From Clostridium hydrogeniformans DSM 21757 (GTDB taxonomy: Bacteria; Bacillota; Clostridia; Clostridiales; Clostridiaceae): a DNA stretch of 64,000 bases. Positions 1 through 9,747 of the stretch are shown one piece after another; the stretch's first letter is position 1; every line of letters begins with the position of its first letter. The notes beneath the pieces are model-generated. The model searched no databases, was not told where the DNA came from, and was given only the letters and a program-made list of their open reading frames with translations. The stretch lies in assembly GCF_000686705.1 (NCBI RefSeq), contig NZ_JMLJ01000003.1, positions 496,001 through 560,000 on the forward strand, written 5' to 3'. A program made the position numbers and the translations under genes.

Positions 1-1029
1 TATACTAAAAATGAACTTGATGAAACAAGAAGGTATTATTCAATTCAAGGTGCAAGCTCCTTAAAAAAAGCTGATCTTGCAAAAAAGATTTCAGAATATA
101 TTAAGGACAACCTAAAAAATATCTTCTTAAATTGTTTAAATACCGAAGAATTATGCTTAATTAAAGAGGCTCTATGTAATGAAGGTATATATTATTATGA
201 TGAAAATAACACAAATATATTAAAGGCTTTAAAAACTCTTGGTTTAGCCTTCCCATCTTTAATAAATGATAAAAACTCTCTAGTTATACCTAGCGACTAC
301 TTATCAATTATTAAAGACATTTTAGCTGATTCTAATAATGAAGAAGTAATACTACTTAATAATAAAACTTTAACTTTAATTAAAGGATGTCTTTATCATT
401 ATGGTATTATAAGTTTTGATCATATGATTAACATATTAACTGTAAATCTTGGTATGAATTTGGACAAAGATTCATTAAAAATATTTTTAACTAATTATGC
501 TAAAAGATATGATGATTTAAAAATTAGAGAAGATTTGTTATGCCATAGTGGAATATTTAATATTGAGTCCTTATGGAATGAGCAAGAAAAAAAATCTTCT
601 ATTTCTTATAAACCTTTAGATATAAATGAAATTTTAATTTCTAGTGAAGAAGGAAAGAATGCTTGGAATTATTACGAAAATAAATTCTATACTTATTTAT
701 GCTCTAATCTAGAATTATGTGAAAAAGATATTGAGAATGTGGTAAATAGATGTATAATTTGGGTTAAGAATAGTTTTAATCTCCCAACTATATTAAACTA
801 TCTTAATACATACCTTCACTTTAAAAATGAAGGGGAAATGGTTCTACTTACTCCATATATAAAGGACTTAATGAATAATTCTTCCCTATGGGTTTTAAAA
901 GGATATAGTAACAATGATATATATAATATATCATCAACTCCTACCATGGCTTTATCAAATAAGATAGGTAGAAATGATCCTTGTCCTTGTGGTAGTGGTA
1001 AAAAATACAAGAAATGTTGTGGCAATTAG
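1..1029 (+). CDS. SEC-C motif protein, 5' end outside the window
   Basis: The reading frame is open from the first base, so the gene starts upstream of the window and the ATG at 424 is internal; 342 codons are visible. The C-terminus is a SEC-C zinc-binding motif: [20 protein letters not shown], with Cys-X-Cys and Cys-Cys ligands, as at the SecA C-terminus and in YecA-like proteins. The preceding ~320 residues are acidic, Lys/Asn-rich and look helical, without membrane segments. The SEC-C module usually adds zinc-dependent protein or ribosome binding to another domain; I do not recognise the N-terminal part. A strong terminator follows. Confidence 0.85.
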   Translation, partial: YTKNELDETRRYYSIQGASSLKKADLAKKISEYIKDNLKNIFLNCLNTEELCLIKEALCNEGIYYYDENNTNILKALKTLGLAFPSLINDKNSLVIPSDYLSIIKDILADSNNEEVILLNNKTLTLIKGCLYHYGIISFDHMINILTVNLGMNLDKDSLKIFLTNYAKRYDDLKIREDLLCHSGIFNIESLWNEQEKKSSISYKPLDINEILISSEEGKNAWNYYENKFYTYLCSNLELCEKDIENVVNRCIIWVKNSFNLPTILNYLNTYLHFKNEGEMVLLTPYIKDLMNNSSLWVLKGYSNNDIYNISSTPTMALSNKIGRNDPCPCGSGKKYKKCCGN

Positions 1030-1106
1030 AGTACTTCTATAAAGATTTTTTAATTGTTACTTAAGTAAATAATTATATTAAATTATTTGTTATATAACTT
1101 ATATAC

Positions 1107-1164
1107 AAAAATAAGACTTTATTACTAAGTTAACCATTTTTTAGTAATAAAGTCTTATTTTATT
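1107..1164. terminator. Bidirectional terminator
   Basis: A stem of about 20 bp (AAAATAAGACTTTATTACTA pairing with its complement) has A- and T-runs on both sides. It lies between the convergent SEC-C and DUF2500 genes and can serve both. Confidence 0.85.
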
Positions 1165-1187
1165 ATAATATAAATTTCTTAACTTTC

Positions 1188-1589
1188 TTAACTTTCTCTT
1201 TCAAATCCTAAGTATCTTGTCCCTTGAAATTTTAATTTTCCATAGTCTCCTTCAGATAAAAGTCCATACTCTATACCCTTAATTGAAAACTCTATTCTAT
1301 CTCCACTTTCTACTTGAAAGGTCACATAATAATTAGTTGAAGTACTGGTATTATTTATCTCCCCACTATGATGAGTTCCATGATTTACACTTAACCTTTT
1401 TGAAACTACCCTTCCATATACTATTAATACAGGTTGATTGTTATTATAAGTCCACTGCTTAACCCCTTTAACTATAGCTATAAGAAGAATTATAAGAAAA
1501 ACTAAAAAAAATATAGTAAAGATAAAATTAAACATAGTTACACCCATTCCAAAATTAAAGATATTGTTAAACATTTCTACGCTATTCAT
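1188..1589 (-). CDS. DUF2500-like membrane protein
   Basis: This is a 133-residue protein. A hydrophobic segment at about residues 19-42 (FNFIFTIFFLVFLIILLIAI) is followed by a soluble beta-rich domain of ~85 residues. The soluble part (QPVLIVYGRVVSKR, then YYVTFQVESGDRIEFSI and LKFQGTRYLGFE) matches the DUF2500 pattern of small membrane-anchored proteins. The function is unknown. Start ATG has RBS AGGAGATATGTT. It appears monocistronic and ends against the shared terminator at 1107-1164. Confidence 0.75.
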   Translation of the reverse strand: MNSVEMFNNIFNFGMGVTMFNFIFTIFFLVFLIILLIAIVKGVKQWTYNNNQPVLIVYGRVVSKRLSVNHGTHHSGEINNTSTSTNYYVTFQVESGDRIEFSIKGIEYGLLSEGDYGKLKFQGTRYLGFERES

Positions 1590-1866
1590 AACATATCTCC
1601 TAATATATTAATTCTTATTATATTATATCCCCTTCTCTCTCTATAGTTCTTATTATCTATGCTTAAATATAATTTTCTATATACCTTAAAAGCCTAATGT
1701 TCCATCTTAGTTCCTCCCTTAAGATACTAATATAGGAGTCACTATTATTCTAATAATGGACCTATTAAGTAATAACCCTACCTTATAATTTCTTTTTAAG
1801 CCTATTATCTGCTTAAATCATATAAGAAAAATAAACTATTCTCCTATGTATATCCATGATTTAACA

Positions 1867-1921
1867 TAAACCTATACAAAAGTTTTCTTCACTAACAGTA
1901 GAAACTTTTGTATAGGTTTAT
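1867..1921. terminator. Hairpin, probable terminator
   Basis: An inverted repeat of about 19 bp with one interruption (AAACCTATACAAAAGTTTTC and its complement) around a ~14-nt loop. It lies in the 545-base gene-free stretch 1590-2134. The rest of that stretch is AT-rich and shows nothing else recognisable. Confidence 0.6.
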
Positions 1922-1947
1922 ATTTTAATGTATATGTCTATAGTAAA

Positions 1948-1990
1948 TAAACACCTTCCATATTCAAATTAAATATGGAAGGTGTTTACC
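1948..1990 (-). terminator. Terminator of the amidase gene
   Basis: A perfect 17-bp stem, TAAACACCTTCCATATT with AATATGGAAGGTGTTTA, around a 7-nt loop, 145 bases beyond the amidase stop. It is the likely end of that minus-strand transcript. Confidence 0.7.
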
Positions 1991-2134
1991 TTATCCTTAT
2001 GTTTTTATCAATATTTCTTTACAAAACTACTATCCCATATAAATTAACCTTAGAATAGTAATAAATCTACTTATATATAATAAACCTTAGAAAATATGTT
2101 ACTAATACTATTAACTTTACATATTCTTAAGTTC

Positions 2135-2992
2135 CTAAATAACCACAAAGTCCTCACTAATATATCCTGTTCTTATACCTGAATAAGTATTGTATTGTAC
2201 CTTATACCACCCATCGTTCTTAGAAACAACCTTAACCTTTTGTCCACTTAAGGCATATCCTTGAACAGAATTATTTAATGATGGTCCTTTTCTAATATTA
2301 ACATTAGTATCTACACTTCTTATTCTTCCATCAGAATTTTTCACGGAATTTTCTTTTGCATTATAAGTCCCATTAGATATTGATGCTTTAAAATAGGTCC
2401 AAGTTCCTGGATAGTCTCTCATCATTATTCTTGGGCAAATCTTTCCTGTTACATCATGGTGTCTTATAACATTTTCTGCTGGTATATTGTACTTTTCCAT
2501 TAGGTATTTAGTAAGTTCTATCCCATTTTTAAGAGTTTTATTAAAATCATTATCCTTGTTTACACAAAGCTCTATAGCTATAGAGTTTCTATTACCAACT
2601 AAAGGATTATTCCTCTCCCCCGCATGCCATCCAAGCCAATTATCTTCTAGGGCTTGTACAATGTTACTTTCATCAACCACATAATGGGCTGAAGCTTTAG
2701 CATGATTGTGATTTGCAAAATAATCTCTATTTGCTTTTGCATTTGCTCCTGTAGCTCTGTTGTCAGTATCATGAATAACTATATATGAAGGTGAAGTATA
2801 AACTCCTTTAGAATAATTTTTATTTATAAGTTCCTTCTTTATTCTTATGCCGTTTATATTAGCCCCATAACTTATTCCTTCATTAATAGATGATACTTGT
2901 CTATTATTTGTTCTTGCCTCTACAGTTATATTAGGTATTAATGCAGTGGCAGCTACAGCTGCTGTTAAGATTTTTATTTGTATTTTTTTCAC
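2135..2992 (-). CDS. Secreted N-acetylmuramoyl-L-alanine amidase with SH3 domain
   Basis: A 285-residue secreted protein. The signal peptide is at about residues 1-26 (ends NITVEA). An amidase_2/PGRP domain spans ~50-200 with zinc-ligand motifs IVIHDTDN and HHDVTGKICPR. It cleaves the bond between MurNAc and L-alanine in peptidoglycan. A bacterial SH3 domain at ~225-285 (VNIRKGPSLNNSVQGYALSG) likely binds cell wall. Start is GTG with RBS AGGAGGTAATT. It stands alone, with no holin or phage genes nearby, which favours a housekeeping or spore/autolysis role over a prophage endolysin. Confidence 0.9.
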   Translation of the reverse strand: MKKIQIKILTAAVAATALIPNITVEARTNNRQVSSINEGISYGANINGIRIKKELINKNYSKGVYTSPSYIVIHDTDNRATGANAKANRDYFANHNHAKASAHYVVDESNIVQALEDNWLGWHAGERNNPLVGNRNSIAIELCVNKDNDFNKTLKNGIELTKYLMEKYNIPAENVIRHHDVTGKICPRIMMRDYPGTWTYFKASISNGTYNAKENSVKNSDGRIRSVDTNVNIRKGPSLNNSVQGYALSGQKVKVVSKNDGWYKVQYNTYSGIRTGYISEDFVVI

Positions 2993-3171
2993 AATTACCT
3001 CCTAAAATAAAATTTTCCCAACAAAATAAGCATTTAATGGTAATTCATATATAATATCATATAATATTTGTTGTTTTTTATCAAATTTATTTTAGGTTAT
3101 TATTAAAAGATAATTGCTAATATCTTAATGTTTATAGTAAAACTTAATTAATGCTAGGTTTCTTATTTTTA

Positions 3172-4794
3172 TTATAATGATGCTAAAGCTTCTTTTTTGC
3201 TGCTAAACACAGCATTCTTTCCTATTAAATCTATAAACCCCATAGACTTTAAAACCTTCTTAGGCTGTTCCTGTATTCCTACAAGTAATAACTTAACGTT
3301 ATTCTTTTTACATGTTCTATTTACTTTTTCTAAGGCATCTAGAGCTGTTGAGTCTATAGCATTAGAGTTTCTCATATCAATTATAAGAATTTCATGGTGA
3401 GAACTTATCTCCTTCATCACTTCCATAAACCTATTAACCACTCCAAAGAAAAATGGCCCACTTATTTCATATAATAGTATATTTTCCCCTAAGACCTCTT
3501 CCCTTATATTTTCATCATTATTATATTCATTTATGGACATATTTTTTATTTTAGTTGTATCTGCTACCCTCTTCATAAATAAGAACATGGCTAAAATCAT
3601 ACCAATTTCAATTGCTACAACTAAATCAAATATTACAGTTAAAAAGAAGGTTAATAATAGAATTATTACATCACTTTTAGGTGCTTTTAAGAGAGAATAA
3701 AAAGTCTTCCACTCCCCCATATTATAAGAAACTATTATTAATATAGCAGCCAAGGTAGTCATTGGTATAAGCTTTGCAAGAGGCATAAATAATATCATAA
3801 TTAAAAATAAAGTTATTGCATGTACAATCCCTGAAATAGGACTTCTACCCCCATTTTTCACATTGGCAGCAGTTCTTGCTATGGCTCCTGTAGCTGGTAT
3901 TCCTCCAAATAGTCCTGAAGCTATATTACCAATTCCTTGAGCTATAAGCTCCATATTAGAATCATGCTTTCCTCCTATCATCCCATCAGCTACTACAGCT
4001 GAAAGCAAGGACTCTATGGCAGCTAATATAGCAATGGTCATAGCGGGATTAATTAAATGTTTTATGGTACTAAGATTTATATTAGGTATTGAAGGCATGG
4101 GAATAGATGCAGATATTTCATTGTATCTACTTCCTATTGTATCAACTGGTAAGTTAAATATGTTAACTACTAAGGTAGCTATAATTAAAGCAACTAAAGA
4201 TCCAGGTATGGTTTTATTTATTTTAGGCCAAATAATCATTATGATTAAAGAACCAATCCCTACTAAAAAACTAGCCAAGCTAAAGGTATCCATATGCTTT
4301 ATATATTCAGTCCACTTTGGAATAAATTCTGCTGGAACCTTTGTAATATTTAATCCTAAAAAATCTTTTATTTGAGTTGAAAGAAGAGTTATTGCTATTC
4401 CTGAAGTAAATCCTACTGTTATAGGATAGGGTACAAATTTTATTATGCTTCCAAGCTTTAAAACGCCAAAGATAACAAGTATAACTCCAGCCATAATTGT
4501 GGAGATTATAAGCCCTTCTATGCCATAGTTTTCAATAATACCATAGACAATAACCACAAAGGCTCCTGTAGGTCCACCTATCTGTACCCTGCTACCACCT
4601 AAAAATGAAATAATAAATCCTGCAATTATGGCCGTTATAAGGCCTTTCTCTGGTGATACTCCTGAAGAAATTCCAAGAGCCACTGATAATGGCAGTGCTA
4701 TAATGGCAACTATTATCCCTGCAACTATATCTTTTAAGATGTTTTCCTTTGTAAACTCCCTTCTTTCAAAGATTTTTAATAACTTTGGTTTCAT
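3172..4794 (-). CDS. SulP family anion transporter with STAS domain
   Basis: A 540-residue protein. The first ~400 residues carry ten or more hydrophobic segments with the SulP hallmarks GLITAIIAGFIISFLGGSRV, GPTGAF and GIPATGAIARTAANVKNG. A cytoplasmic STAS domain follows at ~430-540 (ILIIDMRNSNAIDSTALDAL). The family exchanges sulfate, bicarbonate, dicarboxylates or similar anions; the substrate cannot be read here. I set the start at ATG 4794 because AGGAGTG lies 6-7 bases upstream; an in-frame ATG 45 bases further has no such site. It appears monocistronic. Confidence 0.9.
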   Translation of the reverse strand: MKPKLLKIFERREFTKENILKDIVAGIIVAIIALPLSVALGISSGVSPEKGLITAIIAGFIISFLGGSRVQIGGPTGAFVVIVYGIIENYGIEGLIISTIMAGVILVIFGVLKLGSIIKFVPYPITVGFTSGIAITLLSTQIKDFLGLNITKVPAEFIPKWTEYIKHMDTFSLASFLVGIGSLIIMIIWPKINKTIPGSLVALIIATLVVNIFNLPVDTIGSRYNEISASIPMPSIPNINLSTIKHLINPAMTIAILAAIESLLSAVVADGMIGGKHDSNMELIAQGIGNIASGLFGGIPATGAIARTAANVKNGGRSPISGIVHAITLFLIMILFMPLAKLIPMTTLAAILIIVSYNMGEWKTFYSLLKAPKSDVIILLLTFFLTVIFDLVVAIEIGMILAMFLFMKRVADTTKIKNMSINEYNNDENIREEVLGENILLYEISGPFFFGVVNRFMEVMKEISSHHEILIIDMRNSNAIDSTALDALEKVNRTCKKNNVKLLLVGIQEQPKKVLKSMGFIDLIGKNAVFSSKKEALASL

Positions 4795-4880
4795 TGTAAT
4801 CACTCCTAAATTAATTTTATCCCCTAGAAAAGCATACATTTTATTAATATGTTCGTCAAATTTTTAACTTTCATTATTAA

Positions 4881-5018
4881 TATAGATTGCCTTGGACTCA
4901 ATCTAAAATATCTTTAGATCATAAGCTAAATCAGGATATAAATACTTTAAATGTTGATGAATTGAAAAAGTTAGCCTTAGCAATAACAGATTGGTTAAAA
5001 AATAATAAATTAAATTAG
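4881..5018 (+). pseudogene. Unidentified gene tail (remnant)
   Basis: An open frame without start codon or RBS reads 45 codons to a TAG. It ends DELKKLALAITDWLKNNKLN, a protein-like helical C-terminus. An in-frame TAA lies directly before it. This suggests the 3' end of a decayed gene in the SulP/iron-importer gap. I do not recognise the family, and chance openness cannot be excluded. Confidence 0.35.
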
Positions 5019-5112
5019 TGTTTAATCTATTATTAAAAAAGAATTATTTAAAGCCAATAAACATAGTTCTATACTATTACTAAAAAATTAAAACTTAAAT
5101 ATTTATAAAAAT

Positions 5113-5146
5113 AGCCCTATACCAATAATCCTATTGGTATAGGGCT
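5113..5146 (-). terminator. Terminator of the iron importer operon
   Basis: A perfect 15-bp stem, AGCCCTATACCAATA with TATTGGTATAGGGCT, and a 4-nt loop, immediately downstream of the ATPase stop. On the minus strand it is followed by a T-rich run. Confidence 0.85.
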
Positions 5147-5154
5147 TAGGGTTT

Positions 5155-5925
5155 CTATAAAAAAGGAACACACATCTTACATTTATCTACTGGTGAATCA
5201 ATAAGTCTGCATTTTACATCAAATACTTCTTTTATAAGGTTCTCATCTACAATACTATCCTTATGACCTTTTGCAAATATCTCACCATCTTTTAATGCTA
5301 TTATATTATGGGCATATTTCAATGCATGATTTATATCATGAAGAACCATGACTATAGTCCTCTCTTCCTTTTCATTTAAATCCTTTAATAGGTTTAAAAT
5401 TTCTAACTGATATTTTATATCCAAATGATTTGTAGGTTCGTCTAAAAGTATAATTTCTGTATCTTGGGCTAAAGCTAAAGCAATCCACGCTCTTTGTCTT
5501 TGTCCACCAGAAAGGTTACCTAACTTCTCATCTTTTTCATTTATAAGTCCCATTTTCTTAAGGGACTCTTCTACTATCTCCTCATCCTTCTTACTCCAAA
5601 ATGACAATAAATTATGATAAGGATATCTTCCTTGCTTTACTAAATCATATATGGTTAAGTCTTCTGGTGCAGAGCTACTTTGGGGAAGCATTGCTAGAAT
5701 CTTTGCTACATCTTTTGAAGACATTTTAAATATATCCTTTTCCTCCATAAGTACATTTCCATTCTTAGGAGTAAGTATCCTTGCCATAGACTTAATTAAA
5801 GTAGACTTTCCGCATCCATTGGCACCAATTAAAGCTGTAATTTTCCCCTGTTCTATCTCTAAATTAATATCATTTAATATAGTTTTTTCACCATAACATA
5901 ATTTTAAGTTATTTGATTTTATCAT
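5155..5925 (-). CDS. Iron(III)-siderophore ABC importer, ATP-binding subunit
   Basis: A 256-residue FepC/FhuC-type ATPase that drives uptake of a ferric siderophore or haem-like chelate. Walker A is GANGCGKST (~33-41), the signature is LSGGQRQR (~138), Walker B is IILLDEPTNHLD (~158) and the H-loop is VLHDINHA. The C-terminus ends KCKMCVPFL, as in FepC relatives. The start overlaps the stop of the upstream permease (TAATG), indicating translational coupling. It is the last gene of a three-gene minus-strand operon whose binding protein is divergent at 8095. Confidence 0.93.
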   Translation of the reverse strand: MIKSNNLKLCYGEKTILNDINLEIEQGKITALIGANGCGKSTLIKSMARILTPKNGNVLMEEKDIFKMSSKDVAKILAMLPQSSSAPEDLTIYDLVKQGRYPYHNLLSFWSKKDEEIVEESLKKMGLINEKDEKLGNLSGGQRQRAWIALALAQDTEIILLDEPTNHLDIKYQLEILNLLKDLNEKEERTIVMVLHDINHALKYAHNIIALKDGEIFAKGHKDSIVDENLIKEVFDVKCRLIDSPVDKCKMCVPFL

Positions 5926-6953
5926 TATGCTCTCCCCTTTGAGTACTTTCTATTTTTAACTAAAAGATATATAAAGTAAGGTGCCCCTATGACTGCTGTA
6001 AATATACCTATGGGTAGATCCTGTGGATAAAATAACCATTTAGAAGCAAAATCAGCTAGTAATGTTATAATTCCTCCTATAAATATAGACAGTGGAATTA
6101 TATTTTCAAATTTTGAATCTACTAGTCTTCTAGCTATATGAGGTGCTATTAACCCCACAAAAGATATTCCTCCTCCAATACTTACTGCTCCAGCAGTTAA
6201 GGCTGCAGAAATACTTAAAAGAATCAATCTACTTTTCCCCACATTATTTCCAAGGATTGTTATAACTTCATCATCTAGTTGATGTAAATTTAAATCTTTT
6301 ATAAATATTACAGTTATTAAAACAAATAGGGTAAACCATATTGAAATTAATAAGGCATGAGTCCAATTAGCTCCATATATACTTCCAGTTATCCAAGTGC
6401 TAGCTTCCTTTATAAATACCACTGGTCCATTTACAATAAGAATATTAGTTAAAGCTTTAAAGATAGCAGAAACCCCTATTCCTATTATAATAAGCTTATT
6501 TGTTGAAGAAGATTTTCCTGCAATAAAATATATAAATATTAAAGCTAAAAAAGAAAATACAAAAGTGAATACTGGCATATATAATATGGAAGTTTTTAGA
6601 GAATTATTTTTAGGATCTGTAAATATAGTTAAAAATACTAATGCTCCTACTGCTCCTCCATCTACTATTCCTAATATATTAGGAGATGCTAAAGGGTTTT
6701 TAACCACCCCTTGTAATATAGCTCCAGCTAAGGCTAGGGATGACCCTACAAAGAAAGCCACTAACACCCTTGGTAATCTTATATTTCTAACTAAAACAGA
6801 GGAAAAACCTTTATCTGCACCTATTATACTCTTAAAGACTTCTAGGGGGCTTACCATTACCTCCCCCACTCCTAGGGATAGTAGCATTATTAATAAAGTT
6901 ATAACTAGTAAAATACCACTTAGTTTAAGAGTTTTCTTACTTATATTAATCAC
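5925..6953 (-). CDS. Iron-siderophore ABC importer, FecCD permease 2
   Basis: A 342-residue FecCD-family permease. It has about ten membrane segments and the conserved IRLPRVLVAFFVGSSLALAG, GIVDGGAVGAL and SFVGLIAPHIARRLV motifs. The last is the cytoplasmic loop that contacts the ATPase. It pairs with the upstream permease at 6953-7957 to form the membrane channel. Start is GTG in TAGTG, overlapping the upstream stop, with AGGAGGG just before. Both gene junctions overlap by one base, so the operon is tightly coupled. Confidence 0.93.
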   Translation of the reverse strand: MINISKKTLKLSGILLVITLLIMLLSLGVGEVMVSPLEVFKSIIGADKGFSSVLVRNIRLPRVLVAFFVGSSLALAGAILQGVVKNPLASPNILGIVDGGAVGALVFLTIFTDPKNNSLKTSILYMPVFTFVFSFLALIFIYFIAGKSSSTNKLIIIGIGVSAIFKALTNILIVNGPVVFIKEASTWITGSIYGANWTHALLISIWFTLFVLITVIFIKDLNLHQLDDEVITILGNNVGKSRLILLSISAALTAGAVSIGGGISFVGLIAPHIARRLVDSKFENIIPLSIFIGGIITLLADFASKWLFYPQDLPIGIFTAVIGAPYFIYLLVKNRKYSKGRA

Positions 6954-7957
6954 TAATTATCCCTCCTTTTAGCCACATATATAAAGAATGGTCCACCTAT
7001 TAGTGCAGTTAATGCTCCAACTGGAACCTCCTTTGGATATATTATAAATCTTGACAGTATATCTGCCATTAATAATATTGAAGAACCTGTTAATATAGAA
7101 AATGGTATAAGCCATCTATAGTCTGTCCCTATAAGCTTCTTTACTATATGAGGGGTTACAAGACCAACAAAGGCTATAGGACCCGCTAATGCTACAGATA
7201 TACCTGAAAGTACAGATATTATTACTATAATAACCATCTTTAGATACAATGTTTTCATTCCTAAAGACCTTGCCATCTCCTCACCTAAAGAAAACACATT
7301 AAGCTTTTTTCCTATGATTAAAGTTAAAATTATTACAATTACTATAATAGGAATAAACTTAACTATAATCTCTAATTTTTTTCCTTCCACAGCTCCTGTG
7401 GTCCAATAAATAACTTCCTCTAAAGCGGTATCGTTTTTATATAGGATTCCTTGGGTTAAAGAAAATAGTAATGCAGATAGTGCTGTTCCTCCTAAGGTTA
7501 AATCCATAGGATTTATATCTCCTCCAAGACCTCCAGATAATATATATACTAAAGTAGCAGCAATTAATGCTCCTGAAAATGATACCCATACAAGGCCTAA
7601 AGTAGATATATCTGGTATGAAGGTTATAGCCAGAACTAGAGTAAACACCGCTCCTGAATTAATACCTAATATACTAGGTGATGCTAGCTTATTTCTTGTT
7701 ATACCTTGAGTTAATAATCCTGCAACTCCTAATGCTCCTCCAACTAAAAGAGCATTTAAAGTTCTTGGTACCCTTGAATTTCTTATAATTATATGGTCCT
7801 GTGAATTGTCAAAATTTCTATAGGCTTCTAAAATCATATTATATGAGGTTTTAATAAATCCCTTGGTAATACTTAAGTAACATAATATTAAAACCACCAT
7901 TAGTAATAAGAAAAGAGCAATAGCCTTATTTCTATTACTTTTCAAAAATTTATTCAT
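6953..7957 (-). CDS. Iron-siderophore ABC importer, FecCD permease 1
   Basis: The first gene of the importer operon, 334 residues and the partner of the following permease. Its motifs are IRNSRVPRTLNALLVGGALG, GINSGAVFTL and AFVGLVTPHIVKKLIG, plus about ten hydrophobic segments. I place the start at ATG 7957, which has GGAGGA 7-8 bases upstream; an in-frame TTG 15 bases earlier overlaps that RBS and is unlikely. The 137-base gap to the divergent lipoprotein gene carries a Fur-like site, so iron repression of both sides is likely. Confidence 0.93.
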   Translation of the reverse strand: MNKFLKSNRNKAIALFLLLMVVLILCYLSITKGFIKTSYNMILEAYRNFDNSQDHIIIRNSRVPRTLNALLVGGALGVAGLLTQGITRNKLASPSILGINSGAVFTLVLAITFIPDISTLGLVWVSFSGALIAATLVYILSGGLGGDINPMDLTLGGTALSALLFSLTQGILYKNDTALEEVIYWTTGAVEGKKLEIIVKFIPIIVIVIILTLIIGKKLNVFSLGEEMARSLGMKTLYLKMVIIVIISVLSGISVALAGPIAFVGLVTPHIVKKLIGTDYRWLIPFSILTGSSILLMADILSRFIIYPKEVPVGALTALIGGPFFIYVAKRRDN

Positions 7958-7979
7958 AGCTATTTCCTCCAAAACAAAT

Positions 7980-7998
7980 GAAAATAATTATTATTAAC
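7980..7998. promoter_or_regulatory. Candidate Fur box between the divergent importer genes
   Basis: GAAAATAATTATTATTAAC matches the 19-base Fur consensus at 14 positions by eye. It lies 22 bases upstream of the permease start, inside the divergent promoter region. Position and gene content support iron regulation; binding is inferred. Confidence 0.55.
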
Positions 7999-8094
7999 AA
8001 TTGATAAACTCATTCATTTATGGTATCATATTTTTGTTAATAAATCTACATAAACTAACAAATTTGTATAAACCACTACAGGAGGTTATATTTT

Positions 8095-9039
8095 ATGACA
8101 AAAAAAGTAGTATCTGCTATCTTAGCAACGGTAATGACTACTGGTTTACTTATGGGATGTTCAGGTAAGACCTCAGATAAACCTGATAACAGTAAAACAA
8201 TATCTATAGAACATTCTATGGGTAAAACTGATGTTCCTAAAGATCCTAAGAAAGTAGTTATTTTAACTAACGAAGGAACGGAAGCACTTCTTGCCCTTGG
8301 CGTTAAGCCAGCAGGGGCTGTAACTGGATTCTCTGGTGACTGGTATGATCATACTAAGAATGAATTAGAAGGGGTTAAGCCTCTTGGTAAAGAAACCAGT
8401 GTAAATGTAGAGGCTGTTGCTGCCTTAAAACCTGACTTAATAATAGGAAATAAAATGAGACATGAAAAGATATATGAGCAATTAACTTCTATAGCTCCAA
8501 CTGTATTATCAGACACTTTAAGAGGAGAATGGAAAAATAACTTTAAATTCTACTCCAAGGTCTTAGATAAGGAAGCTGAAGGTGATAAGCTTATAAAAGA
8601 CTTCGATAATAGAATAAATTCTATTAAAGAAACTTATAAGGATAAGTTAGACACTAAAATATCTCTTGTTAGATTTATGGCTGGAAAAACTAGAATTTAT
8701 CTTGGAGATACCTTCGCTGGAACTATTCTTAGAGAGATTGGATTTGCAAGACCTGAGTCTCAGCAAAGCTCAGAATTTGTTAATGAAATTGGTAAAGAAA
8801 GATTAAAGGAAGCTGATGGAGATGTAATGTTCTACTTTACATATGAAATTGGTGATGGTAAAGGACTTGCTAGAGAAAAAGAATGGGTGGAAGATCCATT
8901 ATTTAATTCTCTAAGTGCAGTTAAAAATAATAAAGCATTTAAGGTAAATGATACTACTTGGAATACAGCAGGTGGTATAAAAGCTGCAAATATAATGCTT
9001 GATGATTTAGAAGCTCTTTTAAAAGAAGGTAAAATATAA
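8095..9039 (+). CDS. Iron-siderophore ABC importer, substrate-binding lipoprotein
   Basis: A 314-residue FatB/FhuD-type binding protein. It has a lipoprotein signal with lipobox LLMGCSG (Cys at ~22). A class III periplasmic-binding fold is indicated by KVVILTNEGTEALLALGVKP and LKPDLIIGNKMRHEKIYEQL, and later by EWVEDPLFNSLSAVKNNKAF. It captures the ferric chelate outside the membrane for the divergent FecCD/FepC operon. RBS is AGGAGG, 8-9 bases from the ATG. A perfect-stem terminator follows. The exact ligand cannot be told from sequence. Confidence 0.93.
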   Translation: MTKKVVSAILATVMTTGLLMGCSGKTSDKPDNSKTISIEHSMGKTDVPKDPKKVVILTNEGTEALLALGVKPAGAVTGFSGDWYDHTKNELEGVKPLGKETSVNVEAVAALKPDLIIGNKMRHEKIYEQLTSIAPTVLSDTLRGEWKNNFKFYSKVLDKEAEGDKLIKDFDNRINSIKETYKDKLDTKISLVRFMAGKTRIYLGDTFAGTILREIGFARPESQQSSEFVNEIGKERLKEADGDVMFYFTYEIGDGKGLAREKEWVEDPLFNSLSAVKNNKAFKVNDTTWNTAGGIKAANIMLDDLEALLKEGKI

Positions 9040-9064
9040 AAGTTTAATACTCCTTGTTAATAGA

Positions 9065-9101
9065 AAAATCCCTCTTAAAAATTTCTTTTAAGAGGGATTT
9101 T
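9065..9101. terminator. Terminator after the binding lipoprotein gene
   Basis: A perfect 16-bp stem AAAATCCCTCTTAAAA with TTTTAAGAGGGATTTT and a 5-nt loop, between convergent genes. It probably works in both directions. Confidence 0.9.
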
Positions 9102-9106
9102 AGATT

Positions 9107-9313
9107 TTAACCTTCTAAGTGAATTTTATATGGATATACTTCATCTGGTTCTTTTCCTAGCTTCCCTGCGAAGGCTCCAGCATCTATTTCTTTAAGCACC
9201 TTACCATCTTTATATACTTTCATATTTAGAACTTGATTATTTTCATTAATTAAGAAATCTGCTTTATAAGTACTTCCATCATCTAAGGTTACTTTCCCTT
9301 GTTTCCATGGCAT
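9107..9313 (-). CDS. Small conserved-looking protein of unknown function
   Basis: A 68-residue soluble protein beginning MPWKQGKVTLDDGSTYKADF and ending EVYPYKIHLEG. It has alternating beta-strand-like stretches and no membrane segment or recognised motif. The real start is ATG 9313, with GAGGAGTG about 8 bases upstream; the GTG nine bases earlier lies within that RBS region. It sits alone, sharing a terminator with the iron lipoprotein gene. I cannot assign a function. Confidence 0.65.
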   Translation of the reverse strand: MPWKQGKVTLDDGSTYKADFLINENNQVLNMKVYKDGKVLKEIDAGAFAGKLGKEPDEVYPYKIHLEG

Positions 9314-9747
9314 GTAAATCACTCCTCAATTATTAATATTAAGACTTTATAATTCTAATCTTTTATTATATTAAGAATAAAACTAAGAACTATAAAGCTT
9401 TAGGGATATTTAAGATTAATTTAATTAAAAAGATTATATCTTTCTATATTATTTTGTCCTTAAGGAAAAATAATAACCTATACAATTAGATGATAGTACT
9501 CCTTAAAATAAAGGTTTTAGAATTTTTTTCATAATAATTTAATTTTTATTTATATATAACTTTTAACATATTAACTCATGGATTAAAGAAATCACTAAAC
9601 AAATCTATTAAACTTAAAATATAATATTAGTTCTTTATTTATTATTAAAGTATTATAACTATTGTTAAAAAATAAAAAACTCCTTCTAGAAAGTTAAGAA
9701 GAGTATTAATGCCTCTTACAATCTAAAAGGAGATTTTAATTTTATAA
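9314..9747. other. Gene-free AT-rich interval with one hairpin
   Basis: A long AT-rich gap between two minus-strand genes. An imperfect hairpin at about 9671-9738 (outer arms AAAACTCCTT and AAGGAGATTTT, inner AAGAAGAG with CCTCTT) lies just beyond the HD-hydrolase stop and is its probable terminator. Nothing else is recognisable. Confidence 0.5.

Noticed and set aside
2135-2992. Prophage endolysin
   Set aside because: No holin, capsid, integrase or other phage genes flank the amidase, and it has its own signal peptide.
4016-4375. Open frame on the plus strand inside the SulP gene
   Set aside because: It is antisense to a well-supported membrane protein gene and has no RBS or recognisable protein pattern.
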